A stretch of 30,914 nucleotides of DNA. Origin: Salinisphaera sp. UBA6602 (lineage in GTDB: Bacteria > Pseudomonadota > Gammaproteobacteria > Nevskiales > Salinisphaeraceae). Shown here in pieces: positions 15,087 to 23,280 of the stretch. The stretch lies in assembly GCA_002433465.1 (NCBI GenBank), contig DJIE01000259.1, positions 500 through 31,413 on the forward strand, read 5' to 3'. The position numbers and the translations under genes are program-made. The notes under the pieces were generated by a model, which made no database searches, had not been told where the DNA came from, and saw only the letters and a program-made list of their open reading frames with translations. Each line of letters starts with the position of its first letter. The stretch's first letter is position 1.

Positions 15087-16541
15087 GTGTACGTCCTCCT
15101 CTACACCGACGCGCTGATCTACCTGCTGCTGATTGCGATCGCGGTGTTTGTGGTGTGTGCTGCGCGCAGCAAGCCGTTGCGCGTACCGTGGCTGCGGGTG
15201 TTCGCCCGCCCTGTGGGCATGATCACGCTGGTGATACTGCTGGCCTACACGGCGATCGGCGTGCTCGACAGCGTCCACTATCGGCCGACGGTGACCAACG
15301 AGGCAGGCGAGACGCGCGTATCCGGCGAGGTCGTCAGCCTGCTCGATACGATCGCCGCGCCATTGATCGAGCACACGGAATACACCTATTCGGCGCCGTT
15401 CGCGCTGCACTCCTACGTGCAACAGGTGGTGACCACCGCCGATGGCAGCAAGGCCCAGGTCTACCCGCGCCTCGCCCATGCCGGCGCATCACTCAATGAC
15501 AGCGGCCTGGCCCGGGGCGAGGATATCGCCCGCCGCGCGGCCCGGGGCGCGGGCTGGGGGCTGGCCGTCTGGCTGGCGCTGTGCGTGCCGTTGATCGGGC
15601 TGATCGCGGCCCACGAGCGCCGCTCGCCGGCTACGGTGGCGCGCGACATTGCAGCCGATACCACGCCGCTGGCCTGGCGGGCGGCGTTGATCACCATGGC
15701 CGTACTGGCTGTGCTCGTGGGCGTGATTACTTCACTGGCGGGCCAATACCACGTGCTGGGCACCGACAAGGTGGGCCAGGACGTGCTCTATCAGGCGATC
15801 AAGAGTATTCGGACCGGGCTTGCCATCGGTACGCTCACCACGCTGGTGATGCTGCCCTTCGCCCTGCTCCTGGGGACGCTGGCAGGCTATTTCCGCGGCT
15901 GGGTAGATGATGTCATCCAGTACCTTTATACGACGCTGTCATCGATTCCGGGCGTGCTGCTCATCGCCGCCGCGGTGCTGATGATGCAGGTCTATATGGA
16001 GAACCATGCCGAGGCCTTCGGCTCGACCACGGCCCGGGCCGACCTGCGGCTGCTGTTTCTGTGCCTGATTCTGGGCATCACCAGCTGGACCGGGCTGTGC
16101 CGGCTGTTACGTGCGGAAGTGCGCAAGCTCTCGGAGCTGGATTATGTGAGCGCGGCACGCGGGCTGGGCACCTCGCCGATGCGTATCCTGGGCCGGCACA
16201 TGCTGCCCAACGTGATGCATATCGTGCTCATCCAGGTGGTGCTGGATTTCTCTGCGCTCGTGCTCGCCGAAGCGGTGCTGAGCTATATCGGCGTGGGCGT
16301 GGACCCGACCATGAACAGCTGGGGCAACATGATCAACGCCGCGCGCATGGAAATGGCGCGCGACCCGATCGTATGGTGGCGCCTGGGCGGCGCCTTCATA
16401 TTCATGCTGGTGCTGGTACTGGCCGCCAACCTGTTTGCGGACGTGGTGCGCGATGCCTTCGACCCGCGCCTGCGCGGCGACGCCGGCGGACGTGCCGTCA
16501 AGCGCAAGGCACCCGCCGAACCGGCCGGCGGCGCCCGCTAG
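15087..16541 (+). CDS. Peptide ABC transporter permease (DppC/YejE type) with extended N-terminus
   Basis: This is a 484-residue permease starting with GTG. The conventional DppC-like core is the C-terminal ~290 residues: GQYHVLGTDKVGQDVLYQAIKSIRTG, then the EAA loop ELDYVSAARGLGTSPMRILGRHMLPN, ending ANLFADVVRDAFDPRLRG. Ahead of it lie about 190 extra residues with two transmembrane segments (about 7-25 and 42-60). A periplasmic-looking region (about 61-145) and a further helix (about 155-175) follow. Ordinary DppC proteins have about 300 residues. It would pair with the DppB-type subunit upstream, from which it is separated by higBA. Confidence 0.9.
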   Translation: MYVLLYTDALIYLLLIAIAVFVVCAARSKPLRVPWLRVFARPVGMITLVILLAYTAIGVLDSVHYRPTVTNEAGETRVSGEVVSLLDTIAAPLIEHTEYTYSAPFALHSYVQQVVTTADGSKAQVYPRLAHAGASLNDSGLARGEDIARRAARGAGWGLAVWLALCVPLIGLIAAHERRSPATVARDIAADTTPLAWRAALITMAVLAVLVGVITSLAGQYHVLGTDKVGQDVLYQAIKSIRTGLAIGTLTTLVMLPFALLLGTLAGYFRGWVDDVIQYLYTTLSSIPGVLLIAAAVLMMQVYMENHAEAFGSTTARADLRLLFLCLILGITSWTGLCRLLRAEVRKLSELDYVSAARGLGTSPMRILGRHMLPNVMHIVLIQVVLDFSALVLAEAVLSYIGVGVDPTMNSWGNMINAARMEMARDPIVWWRLGGAFIFMLVLVLAANLFADVVRDAFDPRLRGDAGGRAVKRKAPAEPAGGAR

Positions 16542-16571
16542 CCGTTGCAGGCTATAGACGGCTGCCGGCGC

Positions 16572-17450
16572 TCAGCCGGCGGCCTCGGCCAGCGTCGTGC
16601 CCCGGCGATAGCGGCGTACGACATAGGCCACCAGCGCAGCCCACAGCACGAGGCCGCCCAGCAGCAGCGAATTCACCACGGCCGTATCGACGCTGAGCGA
16701 GCCCAGCACGGTACGGGCGTTGGTGAGAATGATGGCGCCACCCACGATCGCGGCCAGCACCTGGGCGGGCAGATAGCGCACGAGCGCGGCCGCGATCGGC
16801 GCGGCAATGAGCCCGCTTACGGCAAAGATCGCCACCCACGACCAGTTGATGCCGTGCAGGCCAAGCACGAGCAGAAAACCGAGCGAGCCGGCCAGGGTCA
16901 CGGCGAACTCGCTGGCATCGACCGTGCCCACCACGCGGCGCGGCTCCATGCCGGCATGGGCCATGAGCGTGGGCGTGGCGATCGGCCCCCAGCCGCCGCC
17001 GCCCACGCTGTCGAAAAAGCCGGCCACGATCGACAGCGGCACGGTCTTCCAGTGCGACAGCAGCTTATTTTCGCGCGTCTTGCGCAGGCCCAGCAGCACC
17101 GAGGCGGTGACATACACGCCCAGCAACAACAGGAACGCCGATACGAAGGGCTTGATCAGATCGCCCGAGATCGAGCCCAGAAACAGCGCGCCCACGAACG
17201 CACCGATCGCGCCCGGTACGACCATGCGCTTGAGCAGCGCGACGTCTACATTGCCAAAACGATAATGGGCCGTGCCGGAGGCAGCCGTGGTCGCGATCTC
17301 GGCAAAATGAATCGACGCCGAAGCCACCGCCGGGCTGATGCCCAGTGCGATCAGCATGGTCGAAGAGGTCAGGCCATAGCCCATGCCGAGCGACCCGTCG
17401 ACGAGTTGAGCAATGAACCCAGCCATGCCGAATAACAGAAGTTTTTGCAC
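16572..17450 (-). CDS. TauE/SafE family anion exporter
   Basis: This is a membrane protein of about 292 residues from the TSUP (sulfite exporter TauE/SafE) family. The duplicated signature appears as GFIAQLVDGSLGMGYGLTSS near the N-terminus and AGFFDSVGGGGWGPIATPTL in the second half. About eight hydrophobic segments are present. Members export sulfite, sulfoacetate or related anions; the substrate here is unknown. GTG 17450 gives the family-like start MQKLLLFGMAG; a TTG at 17507 and ATG 17426 are alternatives, none with a good Shine-Dalgarno. It lies on the opposite strand between the second permease and the ATPase of the peptide transporter, splitting that locus. Confidence 0.87.
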   Translation of the reverse strand: MQKLLLFGMAGFIAQLVDGSLGMGYGLTSSTMLIALGISPAVASASIHFAEIATTAASGTAHYRFGNVDVALLKRMVVPGAIGAFVGALFLGSISGDLIKPFVSAFLLLLGVYVTASVLLGLRKTRENKLLSHWKTVPLSIVAGFFDSVGGGGWGPIATPTLMAHAGMEPRRVVGTVDASEFAVTLAGSLGFLLVLGLHGINWSWVAIFAVSGLIAAPIAAALVRYLPAQVLAAIVGGAIILTNARTVLGSLSVDTAVVNSLLLGGLVLWAALVAYVVRRYRRGTTLAEAAG

Positions 17451-17525
17451 CAGGAACGCCGGAAATAGGACCAGAAGGCGAACTCTATTCCTATTCGGAC
17501 AACGCAAAAAAGAATATTAATCGAA

Positions 17526-17546
17526 ATACAAATAATTAATTTGTAT
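17526..17546. promoter_or_regulatory. AT-rich perfect dyad upstream of tauE-like gene
   Basis: ATACAAAT-AATTA-ATTTGTAT has 8-base perfect arms and a 5-base centre. It lies 76-96 bases upstream of the exporter start, in a sharply AT-rich island. Its size and symmetry are typical of an operator for a dimeric regulator. The cognate protein is unknown. Confidence 0.45.
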
Positions 17547-17552
17547 ATACGA

Positions 17553-17576
17553 GACGGCGAGACGATAAGCGCCGTC
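17553..17576. other. Hairpin in the tauE-ATPase intergenic region
   Basis: GACGGCG (17553-17559) and CGCCGTC (17570-17576) form a perfect 7-bp stem with a 10-base loop; a further GCGCCGTC copy occurs at 17586-17593. The whole stretch 17451-17898 contains no gene I can support: the short frames in it have no family features and unlikely composition. It appears to be a long regulatory or degraded spacer. Confidence 0.3.
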
Positions 17577-17844
17577 CCCGTTCAGGCGCCGTCTGTCGGC
17601 TGAGGTTTTGCCTCCGCGTCGGACGACGAGCCTGCGCAAACCCATGAGCGACAACGACGCGATCCTCTCACATTGCGTAACGACGATAACGCCCATGATA
17701 TGGACGGTTTACGCACAGCTGTTGGCCAAGCGCCTCTATCGAGCCCGACACCCGTTTGCTGAAAGGGTCGCCCGACGCGCCCCGGCTCAAGCACCGACAG
17801 CGGCGCATCATACGAAGCGATAACTCACGCCGCCCGCCCGGACA

Positions 17845-17873
17845 CGTCGGCACGTGCTGACGGTTTCGTTTTT
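17845..17873 (+). terminator. Terminator-like hairpin just before the ATPase gene
   Basis: CGTCGGC-ACGT-GCTGACG makes a 7-bp RNA stem (one G-U pair) with a tetraloop, followed by GTTTCGTTTTT. It sits only 25 bases ahead of the ATPase ATG. It could terminate a short upstream transcript or act as an attenuator controlling the ATPase. No promoter fits between the hairpin and the ATG, so read-through or an overlapping promoter must be involved. Confidence 0.45.
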
Positions 17874-17898
17874 GTGCGGCCGATGATTTACTCAGCAC

Positions 17899-19914
17899 AT
17901 GACATCCAATCCCCCGCTGCTCGAAGTCGAGGCGCTGCGCACCCATCTGGATACGCCGGACGGCGTGCTGCGCGCCGTCGATGCCGTGAGCTTTACCATC
18001 GCCGCGGGGGAGACCCTGGCTCTGCTGGGCGAATCCGGCTGCGGCAAGTCGATGACGGCGTTGTCGCTCATGGGGCTGACACCGAAAACCAATACCCGCG
18101 TGCTTGACGGCGTTGTACGCCTGGGCGGCGAAGATCTGCTGGGCCTGTCCGAGGCCGCCATGCGTGAACGCCGCGGTGCACGTATCGGCATGGTGTTTCA
18201 GGAGCCCATGAGCGCGCTCAACCCGGTGTTGACGGTCGGCCAGCAGGTCGGTGAAGCCCTGGCAACGCATGCGGGCTTGCGCGGCAAGGCCCGGCGCGAA
18301 CGCGGGCTGGCCCTGCTCGAGGAAGTCGGCATGCCGGACCCGGCAGCGCGCTGGGATGCCTATCCGCATGAGCTCTCGGGCGGGCTCAAGCAGCGGGTGG
18401 TGATCGCCATCGCACTCGCAGGTGAACCGGACGTGCTCATCGCCGACGAGCCGACGACCGCGCTGGATGTGACCATTCAGGCCCAGATTCTGGCACTGCT
18501 GGACCGGCTGCAGCGCGAACGCGGCATGGCCCTGCTGTTGATTACCCACGATCTAGCCGTGGTCAACGAAGTCGCCGACCGGGTGGCGGTGATGTATGCC
18601 GGGCATATCGTGGAACTTGCCGACCGCGAGACGCTGTTCAAGGCACCACGCCATCCCTACACCCGCAAGCTGTTTGCCTCGCTGCCAGGCACCACCCAGC
18701 GCGGGCAGCAGCTGGCGGCGATTCCCGGCACCGTGCCACCGCTGACCGCGAAGTTGCCCGCCTGTCGATTCGCCGATCGCTGCGAATACGCCTGGGCAGC
18801 CTGCCGCACCAGCGCACCCACGTGGCAAAACGATGCTGGCGCCAAGGTGCGTTGCCATCTCTACGATTCGAACTACCGCGGGGAACCACTCCCGAAAGCC
18901 CTTGCAGCCGCCGATTCCCCCGCTGACGAGGCCAAACGCGACGACGCGGCCGAAACCCTGCTCGAAGCCCGCGACGTGTCGGTGCATTTTCCGATCACGA
19001 AAGGCGTATTCAAGCGCACCGTCGGCCACGTACGTGCGGTCGACGGCATATCGCTGGACGTAAAACGCGGGCGCACGCTGGCGCTGGTGGGCGAATCCGG
19101 CTGTGGCAAGACCACCCTCGGGCGTGCGCTTGCCCGGCTGATCGAACCGACCGCCGGCACGCTGCGCTTCGGCGGCGACGACCTGGCCGCCCTGTCCGGC
19201 AGGCAGCTGCGCGCCGCGCGCCGGCATCTGCAGATGATCTTTCAGGATCCGTTTTCGGCCATGAACCCGCGCATGCTGGTCGGCGAAATCATCGCCGAAG
19301 GGCTTGTTGCCCAGAAGATCGGCCACAACAGCGCCGAGCGACGCCGTATCGCCACCGAGCTGCTGGCCGATGTCGGCCTGCCGGCGGCGGCGCTGGATCG
19401 TTATCCGCATGAGTTTTCCGGCGGGCAGCGCCAGCGCATTTGTATCGCCCGGGCGCTCGCCCTCGAACCGGACCTGCTGATCTGCGACGAGCCGACCAGC
19501 GCGCTGGATGTCTCGGTACAGGCGCAGGTGCTCAACCTGCTCAAGCGCCTGCAGGCCGAACGCAACCTGGCCTATCTGTTCATCACCCACGACATGGCGG
19601 TGGTGTCCTATCTGGCCGATGACATCGCGGTGATGTACCTCGGCGAAATCGTCGAACGCGGCCCGGCAACCGAGGTGCTCAACGCACCGAAACACCCCTA
19701 CACCCAGGCGCTTCTATCGGCGATGCCGCGTATCGATGACCGGCACGGCGCTGAGCGTATCCATCTGGCCGGCGACCTGCCCTCGCCCGCGAACCCGCCG
19801 CCCGGCTGTCGCTTCAATCCGCGCTGCCCCCACGTCATGGATCGCTGTAAACAGGACAACCCCGAGGCCCGCGACTTCGGCGCCGGGCATACGGCACGCT
19901 GTCACCTCTACTGA
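17899..19914 (+). CDS. Fused DppD-DppF-type peptide ABC transporter ATPase
   Basis: This 671-residue protein carries two complete ABC ATPase modules. The first has Walker A GESGCGKS (44-51), signature LSGGLKQR and Walker [13 protein letters not shown]. The second has Walker A GESGCGKT (398-405), signature FSGGQRQR and [12 protein letters not shown]. Each module ends in an oligopeptide-transporter C-terminal domain with conserved cysteines (CRFADRC...C and CRFNPRC...C, each ending RCHLY). These are the cysteine clusters that can bind Fe-S in DppD. Fusion resembles E. coli YejF and GsiA. It powers the permease pair upstream but is separated from it by the oppositely oriented exporter and a hairpin. 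No Shine-Dalgarno precedes the ATG. Confidence 0.93.
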   Translation: MTSNPPLLEVEALRTHLDTPDGVLRAVDAVSFTIAAGETLALLGESGCGKSMTALSLMGLTPKTNTRVLDGVVRLGGEDLLGLSEAAMRERRGARIGMVFQEPMSALNPVLTVGQQVGEALATHAGLRGKARRERGLALLEEVGMPDPAARWDAYPHELSGGLKQRVVIAIALAGEPDVLIADEPTTALDVTIQAQILALLDRLQRERGMALLLITHDLAVVNEVADRVAVMYAGHIVELADRETLFKAPRHPYTRKLFASLPGTTQRGQQLAAIPGTVPPLTAKLPACRFADRCEYAWAACRTSAPTWQNDAGAKVRCHLYDSNYRGEPLPKALAAADSPADEAKRDDAAETLLEARDVSVHFPITKGVFKRTVGHVRAVDGISLDVKRGRTLALVGESGCGKTTLGRALARLIEPTAGTLRFGGDDLAALSGRQLRAARRHLQMIFQDPFSAMNPRMLVGEIIAEGLVAQKIGHNSAERRRIATELLADVGLPAAALDRYPHEFSGGQRQRICIARALALEPDLLICDEPTSALDVSVQAQVLNLLKRLQAERNLAYLFITHDMAVVSYLADDIAVMYLGEIVERGPATEVLNAPKHPYTQALLSAMPRIDDRHGAERIHLAGDLPSPANPPPGCRFNPRCPHVMDRCKQDNPEARDFGAGHTARCHLY

Positions 19915-20072
19915 GCGCCAGCGCCTTGCAGCGGCTGTCGGCCTGCCAATCGTCGGTTCGACGGTCAGGATCGCCGAGGTTTTGCCGCCCAAAGACACAG
20001 CGCTGAATCATATTGAATCTGCGCGACGCGCGGCGCCCGGCCTTTATTCGCAGGGGTTTCACGTGGCACGCA

Positions 20073-20101
20073 CAAAAAAGAGCCGCCCGAAGGCGGCTCT
20101 T
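20073..20101 (-). terminator. Intrinsic terminator of phoX
   Basis: On the minus strand AAGAGCCGCC-TTCG-GGCGGCTCTT forms a perfect 10-bp stem closed by a stable UUCG tetraloop and runs into a T6 tract. It starts 26 bases after the phoX stop codon and is the clearest terminator in the window. Confidence 0.93.
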
Positions 20102-20126
20102 GGTCGGGCCGTGTTCACACCGCGGA

Positions 20127-22397
20127 TCAGACGCCGATCTGACCGCCGTCGGCCTTCTGGATCACCACCGTCGAGGCACGCGGGCGTACGTTGCCCATGG
20201 GTTCGATCGTGGCATCCGGCGTGTTGCTGCCATTGTCATCAATCGGCCAGTTGCCCGGATGCTGGATATTGATGAACAGCGCCGTCTTGTCCGGGGTGGC
20301 GAAAATGCCGGTGACTTCACAGCCGTTCGGCCCCACCGCGAAGCGCTTGAGCTGGGCCTGGTTGCCTTCGTGGATCACGGCGGCGTTGTCGCCTTTGCTC
20401 AGGTTCTGCGGCACCACCGCCAACACTTGGTCGTTGGTGTACTGGCTTCCGCTGTCGGTTTCGATCCAGAGAATACCGTTCCCGTCGCCACGGTCGTCAT
20501 ACCAGAGGCCGTCGCAGCTGGAGAAGAAATTCTGCTCCGACAGGCTCGACAGGTTCTTGTCCTTGCTCGTCGGCACCTTACCGAACACGAAGATATCCCA
20601 GTTGAAAGTGGTTTCGCCCGGCGACGGTTCGACCCAGCGAATGACCTGGCCGTCGCTGTTGTCGGGACGTGGGTTGGCGGCGTTCACCGGGGCTCGGTCA
20701 TAACCCGCACCAGGCTCTTCAATCGACTCACCGTTGTTGGAGAACGTGGCGCTGGCACCCGCGGGCAGTCGCTTATAGTTGTTGGTGAGGGTCATATAGA
20801 CCTCGCCGGAGACCGGATCCACGGTGCCCCATTCCGGGCGGTCCATGGGCGTGGCGCCCATCAGGTCGGCCGCGTCGCAGGTATGGATGATGATGCCGGC
20901 ACGATCGCCCGGCTCAAGACCCAGGGCGCTGGCCAGCGTCTGGCCGGCATAGCGGCTGCCGGCCGAGGCCGGCACGATGGTGTCGGGCTCGAGCTCGAGC
21001 CATTCGCCGCTGCCGTCGGCGTTGAACTTGGCGGCATAAAGCGTGCCTTCGTTCATGTATTTGGCGCCGATCGCCAGGCGATCGGTCGTGGCCCCGGCCA
21101 TGTTGGCGTCCGCCGGGTCCCACTTGGCGTCGGAGACGAACTTGTAGATATATTCGTTGCGCGCATCGTGGCCCGAGTAGAACACCACCGGTTCGCCGGC
21201 CACGAGCTTGCCCGGCCAGCAGCCTTCGTGGCGGAAACGCCCCAGCGCGGTGCGCTTGACCGGCCGCGAGGTCGCGTCGTAGGGATCGATTTCCACGATA
21301 TAGCCGAAGGTACGTGGCTCGTTGCGATAGTCGCCGCTAGCCGAACTGGCGGTAGCCGTCGCATTAAAGCGTGCGAATTCGCCGTTGCTTTCCGTCGCAT
21401 CGCCGGCCAACGTCTCCCAGCCATAACGTGTTTCGCCCTGATCAATGCCCAGGCGGTTATCGTCGGCTTCACGACCTTCGTCCTTGCGGAAGATGGCCGG
21501 CCAGTTTTCTTCGCAGGTCAGGTAGGTGCCCCAGGGGGTAAAACCGTTGGCACAGTTGTTGTTAGTGCCGCGGGTGGTCCTGCCCGTGTTGTCGTAGGCA
21601 GTCACGACATACTGGCTGCCCGCCACCGGGCCCTCCAGATCACAGGGGGTGGCGCTGGTGATACGACGGTTGTACTGCGAGCTGCGCACCACATCCCAGA
21701 CGCGGTTTTCGTCGCGGCGCAGTTCGACGACGGTCACGCCGTGGGCGTTGATTTCGGTACGGACTTCGTCCGGGTCACGCTCACCCGTCAACCGGACCTC
21801 GCCCTTTTCGTTCCGTGTGTAGCCCTGTGGCAAACCTTTGGCGAGCGCCCTCTGATCGATGTACTCGTTATTGAGTGCCATGATGAAGTTCGACGACGCC
21901 GTGTCGTCGGAAATCGGGAAGTGATACATGCCGTCGTGGTGCATGCCCACGCTGTTGGCCTGAATCTCCGGCGTAAAGGTCAAATCCTGACGCCAGTTCG
22001 TACCCTGATTATTGATCGGCGTGCCCCAGGGCATGACCACCTGGGCGGTATAGCCGCTGGCTGCCGTGGCGGCGGCTGTACCCGCGGTCAGCGCCGCGCC
22101 TGCATTTTCCTGCGAGGCATTCGCGCTCGGCACGACCACGGCGTCCTGCTTGGAGCCGGCGACCGCTTCGAAGGCCAGCATCATGGCTGCGGCGCGATCG
22201 TCTTCGCTGACCGACGGGTTGTCGTTGTCGTCGTCGCTGCAGGCGGTCAGGCCGAAGCCGGCGAGCATGCTCACTGCCGCGACGTTCAGCCCGCCGCGCA
22301 TGATGCTGCGACGGGATACGCGTCGTTCCAGCACGGAGGAGAACGGTTCGTTCTCGCTTTCGTTCAATAGCCGATGGTCTTCGATTTCTTCGCTCAT
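20127..22397 (-). CDS. phoX: PhoX-family alkaline phosphatase (Tat-exported)
   Basis: This 756-residue DUF839/PhoX phosphatase would release phosphate from organic monoesters outside the cytoplasm, using Ca/Fe cofactors in characterised members. The twin-arginine signal SRRSIMRGG is at about residues 28-36. A hydrophobic stretch ending in LTAC (Cys53) also looks like a lipobox, so it may be a Tat lipoprotein. Family motifs include MPWGTPIN, HHDGMYHFP, NNEY, GFTPWGTYLTCEENW with the metal-site Cys/Glu, RFRHEGCWPGK, VVFYSGHDARNEYIYKFVS and DGLWYDDRGDGNGILWIETD. GAGGG lies 6-7 nt before the ATG. A Pho-box-like repeat lies about 250 bases upstream and a strong terminator downstream. Confidence 0.93.
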   Translation of the reverse strand: MSEEIEDHRLLNESENEPFSSVLERRVSRRSIMRGGLNVAAVSMLAGFGLTACSDDDNDNPSVSEDDRAAAMMLAFEAVAGSKQDAVVVPSANASQENAGAALTAGTAAATAASGYTAQVVMPWGTPINNQGTNWRQDLTFTPEIQANSVGMHHDGMYHFPISDDTASSNFIMALNNEYIDQRALAKGLPQGYTRNEKGEVRLTGERDPDEVRTEINAHGVTVVELRRDENRVWDVVRSSQYNRRITSATPCDLEGPVAGSQYVVTAYDNTGRTTRGTNNNCANGFTPWGTYLTCEENWPAIFRKDEGREADDNRLGIDQGETRYGWETLAGDATESNGEFARFNATATASSASGDYRNEPRTFGYIVEIDPYDATSRPVKRTALGRFRHEGCWPGKLVAGEPVVFYSGHDARNEYIYKFVSDAKWDPADANMAGATTDRLAIGAKYMNEGTLYAAKFNADGSGEWLELEPDTIVPASAGSRYAGQTLASALGLEPGDRAGIIIHTCDAADLMGATPMDRPEWGTVDPVSGEVYMTLTNNYKRLPAGASATFSNNGESIEEPGAGYDRAPVNAANPRPDNSDGQVIRWVEPSPGETTFNWDIFVFGKVPTSKDKNLSSLSEQNFFSSCDGLWYDDRGDGNGILWIETDSGSQYTNDQVLAVVPQNLSKGDNAAVIHEGNQAQLKRFAVGPNGCEVTGIFATPDKTALFINIQHPGNWPIDDNGSNTPDATIEPMGNVRPRASTVVIQKADGGQIGV

Positions 22398-22643
22398 GGT
22401 CCGCCCTCGGTGGTGGTGGTAAATCTTGTTTTGGCATGCGCAGACAGCTGCGCCGGCACAGTCGACGTTGGCAGGGTTGCCGCGTTGAAACGCCCGGGCC
22501 GGGCACAGGACTGCGCCGTCGCAACACCGTGTTGCGGCTAGAACAGTCCTTCGCGGAAACCTATGCCCGACGCCAACAGGCCATTTGCCACCGCACGCTA
22601 GGGGCTGGCTGTGACATTCGGATGAACGAACCGGGGCGTTTTC

Positions 22644-22661
22644 ATGACGGTTTCGTGACCG
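22644..22661 (-). promoter_or_regulatory. Pho-box-like direct repeat upstream of phoX
   Basis: Read on the minus strand, CGGTCAC-GAAA-CCGTCAT is two 7-mers spaced by 4 bases. It matches the PhoB consensus CTGTCAT-N4-CTGTCAT at about 14 of 18 positions, with the required 11-base phase. It points toward phoX, 247 bases away, implying a long leader or a second promoter. The rest of 22398-22688 holds no gene I can support. Confidence 0.55.
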
Positions 22662-22688
22662 CCGTCAGAAACGACTTGTTCAACGGGC

Positions 22689-23216
22689 TCAACGGCGTTC
22701 CAGCGCCTGCTCGAAGGCGGCCAGCGCATCGTCGGAGAAGAGCACGAAACGCACTCGCTTGAGGCTTTGCGCGCGCGCCGCGCAGTCGACCACGGTGGTC
22801 ACGGCGATATCCGCGGCTTCGTCGAGCGGATAGCCGTAGATGCCGGCCGAGATGGCGGGGAATGCGATCGACTCGGCGTTTTCCTGCTCGGCGAGCTGCA
22901 TGGCCGTGCGATAACAGCTGGCCAGCTGGGCGGCCACCGGCTGGCTCTTGCTGTAGACCGGGCCGGCGCAGTGCACGACGTAGTCGTTGGGCAGATCGAA
23001 GGCCGGCGTGATCACCGCCTCGCCGGCTTCGATGGGTGCCAGGGCACGACTGGCCTCGACCAGTTTCGGCCCGGCCGCGCGGTGTATCGCCCCGTCGACG
23101 CCGCCGCCTCCCTTGAGCTGCTTGTTGGCCGCGTTGACGATGACGCCGATATCGGACTGTCGGGTGATATCGCCCTTGCTACATTCGATCGTCAGGCCGT
23201 GGATCTTTCGCTGCAT
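22689..23216 (-). CDS. Macro-domain O-acetyl-ADP-ribose deacetylase
   Basis: This is a 175-residue single macro domain, YmdB/MacroD-like, which hydrolyses O-acetyl-ADP-ribose or removes ADP-ribose from acidic residues. The diagnostic motifs are VIVNAANKQLKGGGGVDGAIHRAAG (about residues 20-45) and the pyrophosphate loop AFPAISAGIYGYP (about 120). AGGAA five bases before ATG 23216 fixes the start and removes the longer in-frame reading that would overlap the DUF2254 gene. It is upstream of phoX on the same strand, divergent from DUF2254 with 64 bases between. Confidence 0.93.
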   Translation of the reverse strand: MQRKIHGLTIECSKGDITRQSDIGVIVNAANKQLKGGGGVDGAIHRAAGPKLVEASRALAPIEAGEAVITPAFDLPNDYVVHCAGPVYSKSQPVAAQLASCYRTAMQLAEQENAESIAFPAISAGIYGYPLDEAADIAVTTVVDCAARAQSLKRVRFVLFSDDALAAFEQALERR

Positions 23217-23280
23217 GATCGTTCCTGGATTCCGGTATGGTTCGTCCATCATCCCGAGCCCGGCGTTTCGAGCCAAGCCA

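Noticed and set aside
16564..16580. GCCGGC-GCTCA-GCCGGC hairpin at the permease/exporter convergence
   Set aside because: GCCGGC is self-complementary and common in this GC-rich DNA, there is no T-tract, and part of it is exporter coding sequence.
17582..17823. Two short frames (about 70 residues, one per strand) in the tauE-ATPase spacer
   Set aside because: They overlap each other, have arginine/proline-rich shadow composition, lack ribosome binding sites and resemble no family.
20013..22370. 785-residue open frame on the plus strand across phoX
   Set aside because: It is exactly antisense to phoX, has shadow composition (rich in H, G, R, V) with no family motifs, and runs through the phoX terminator region.
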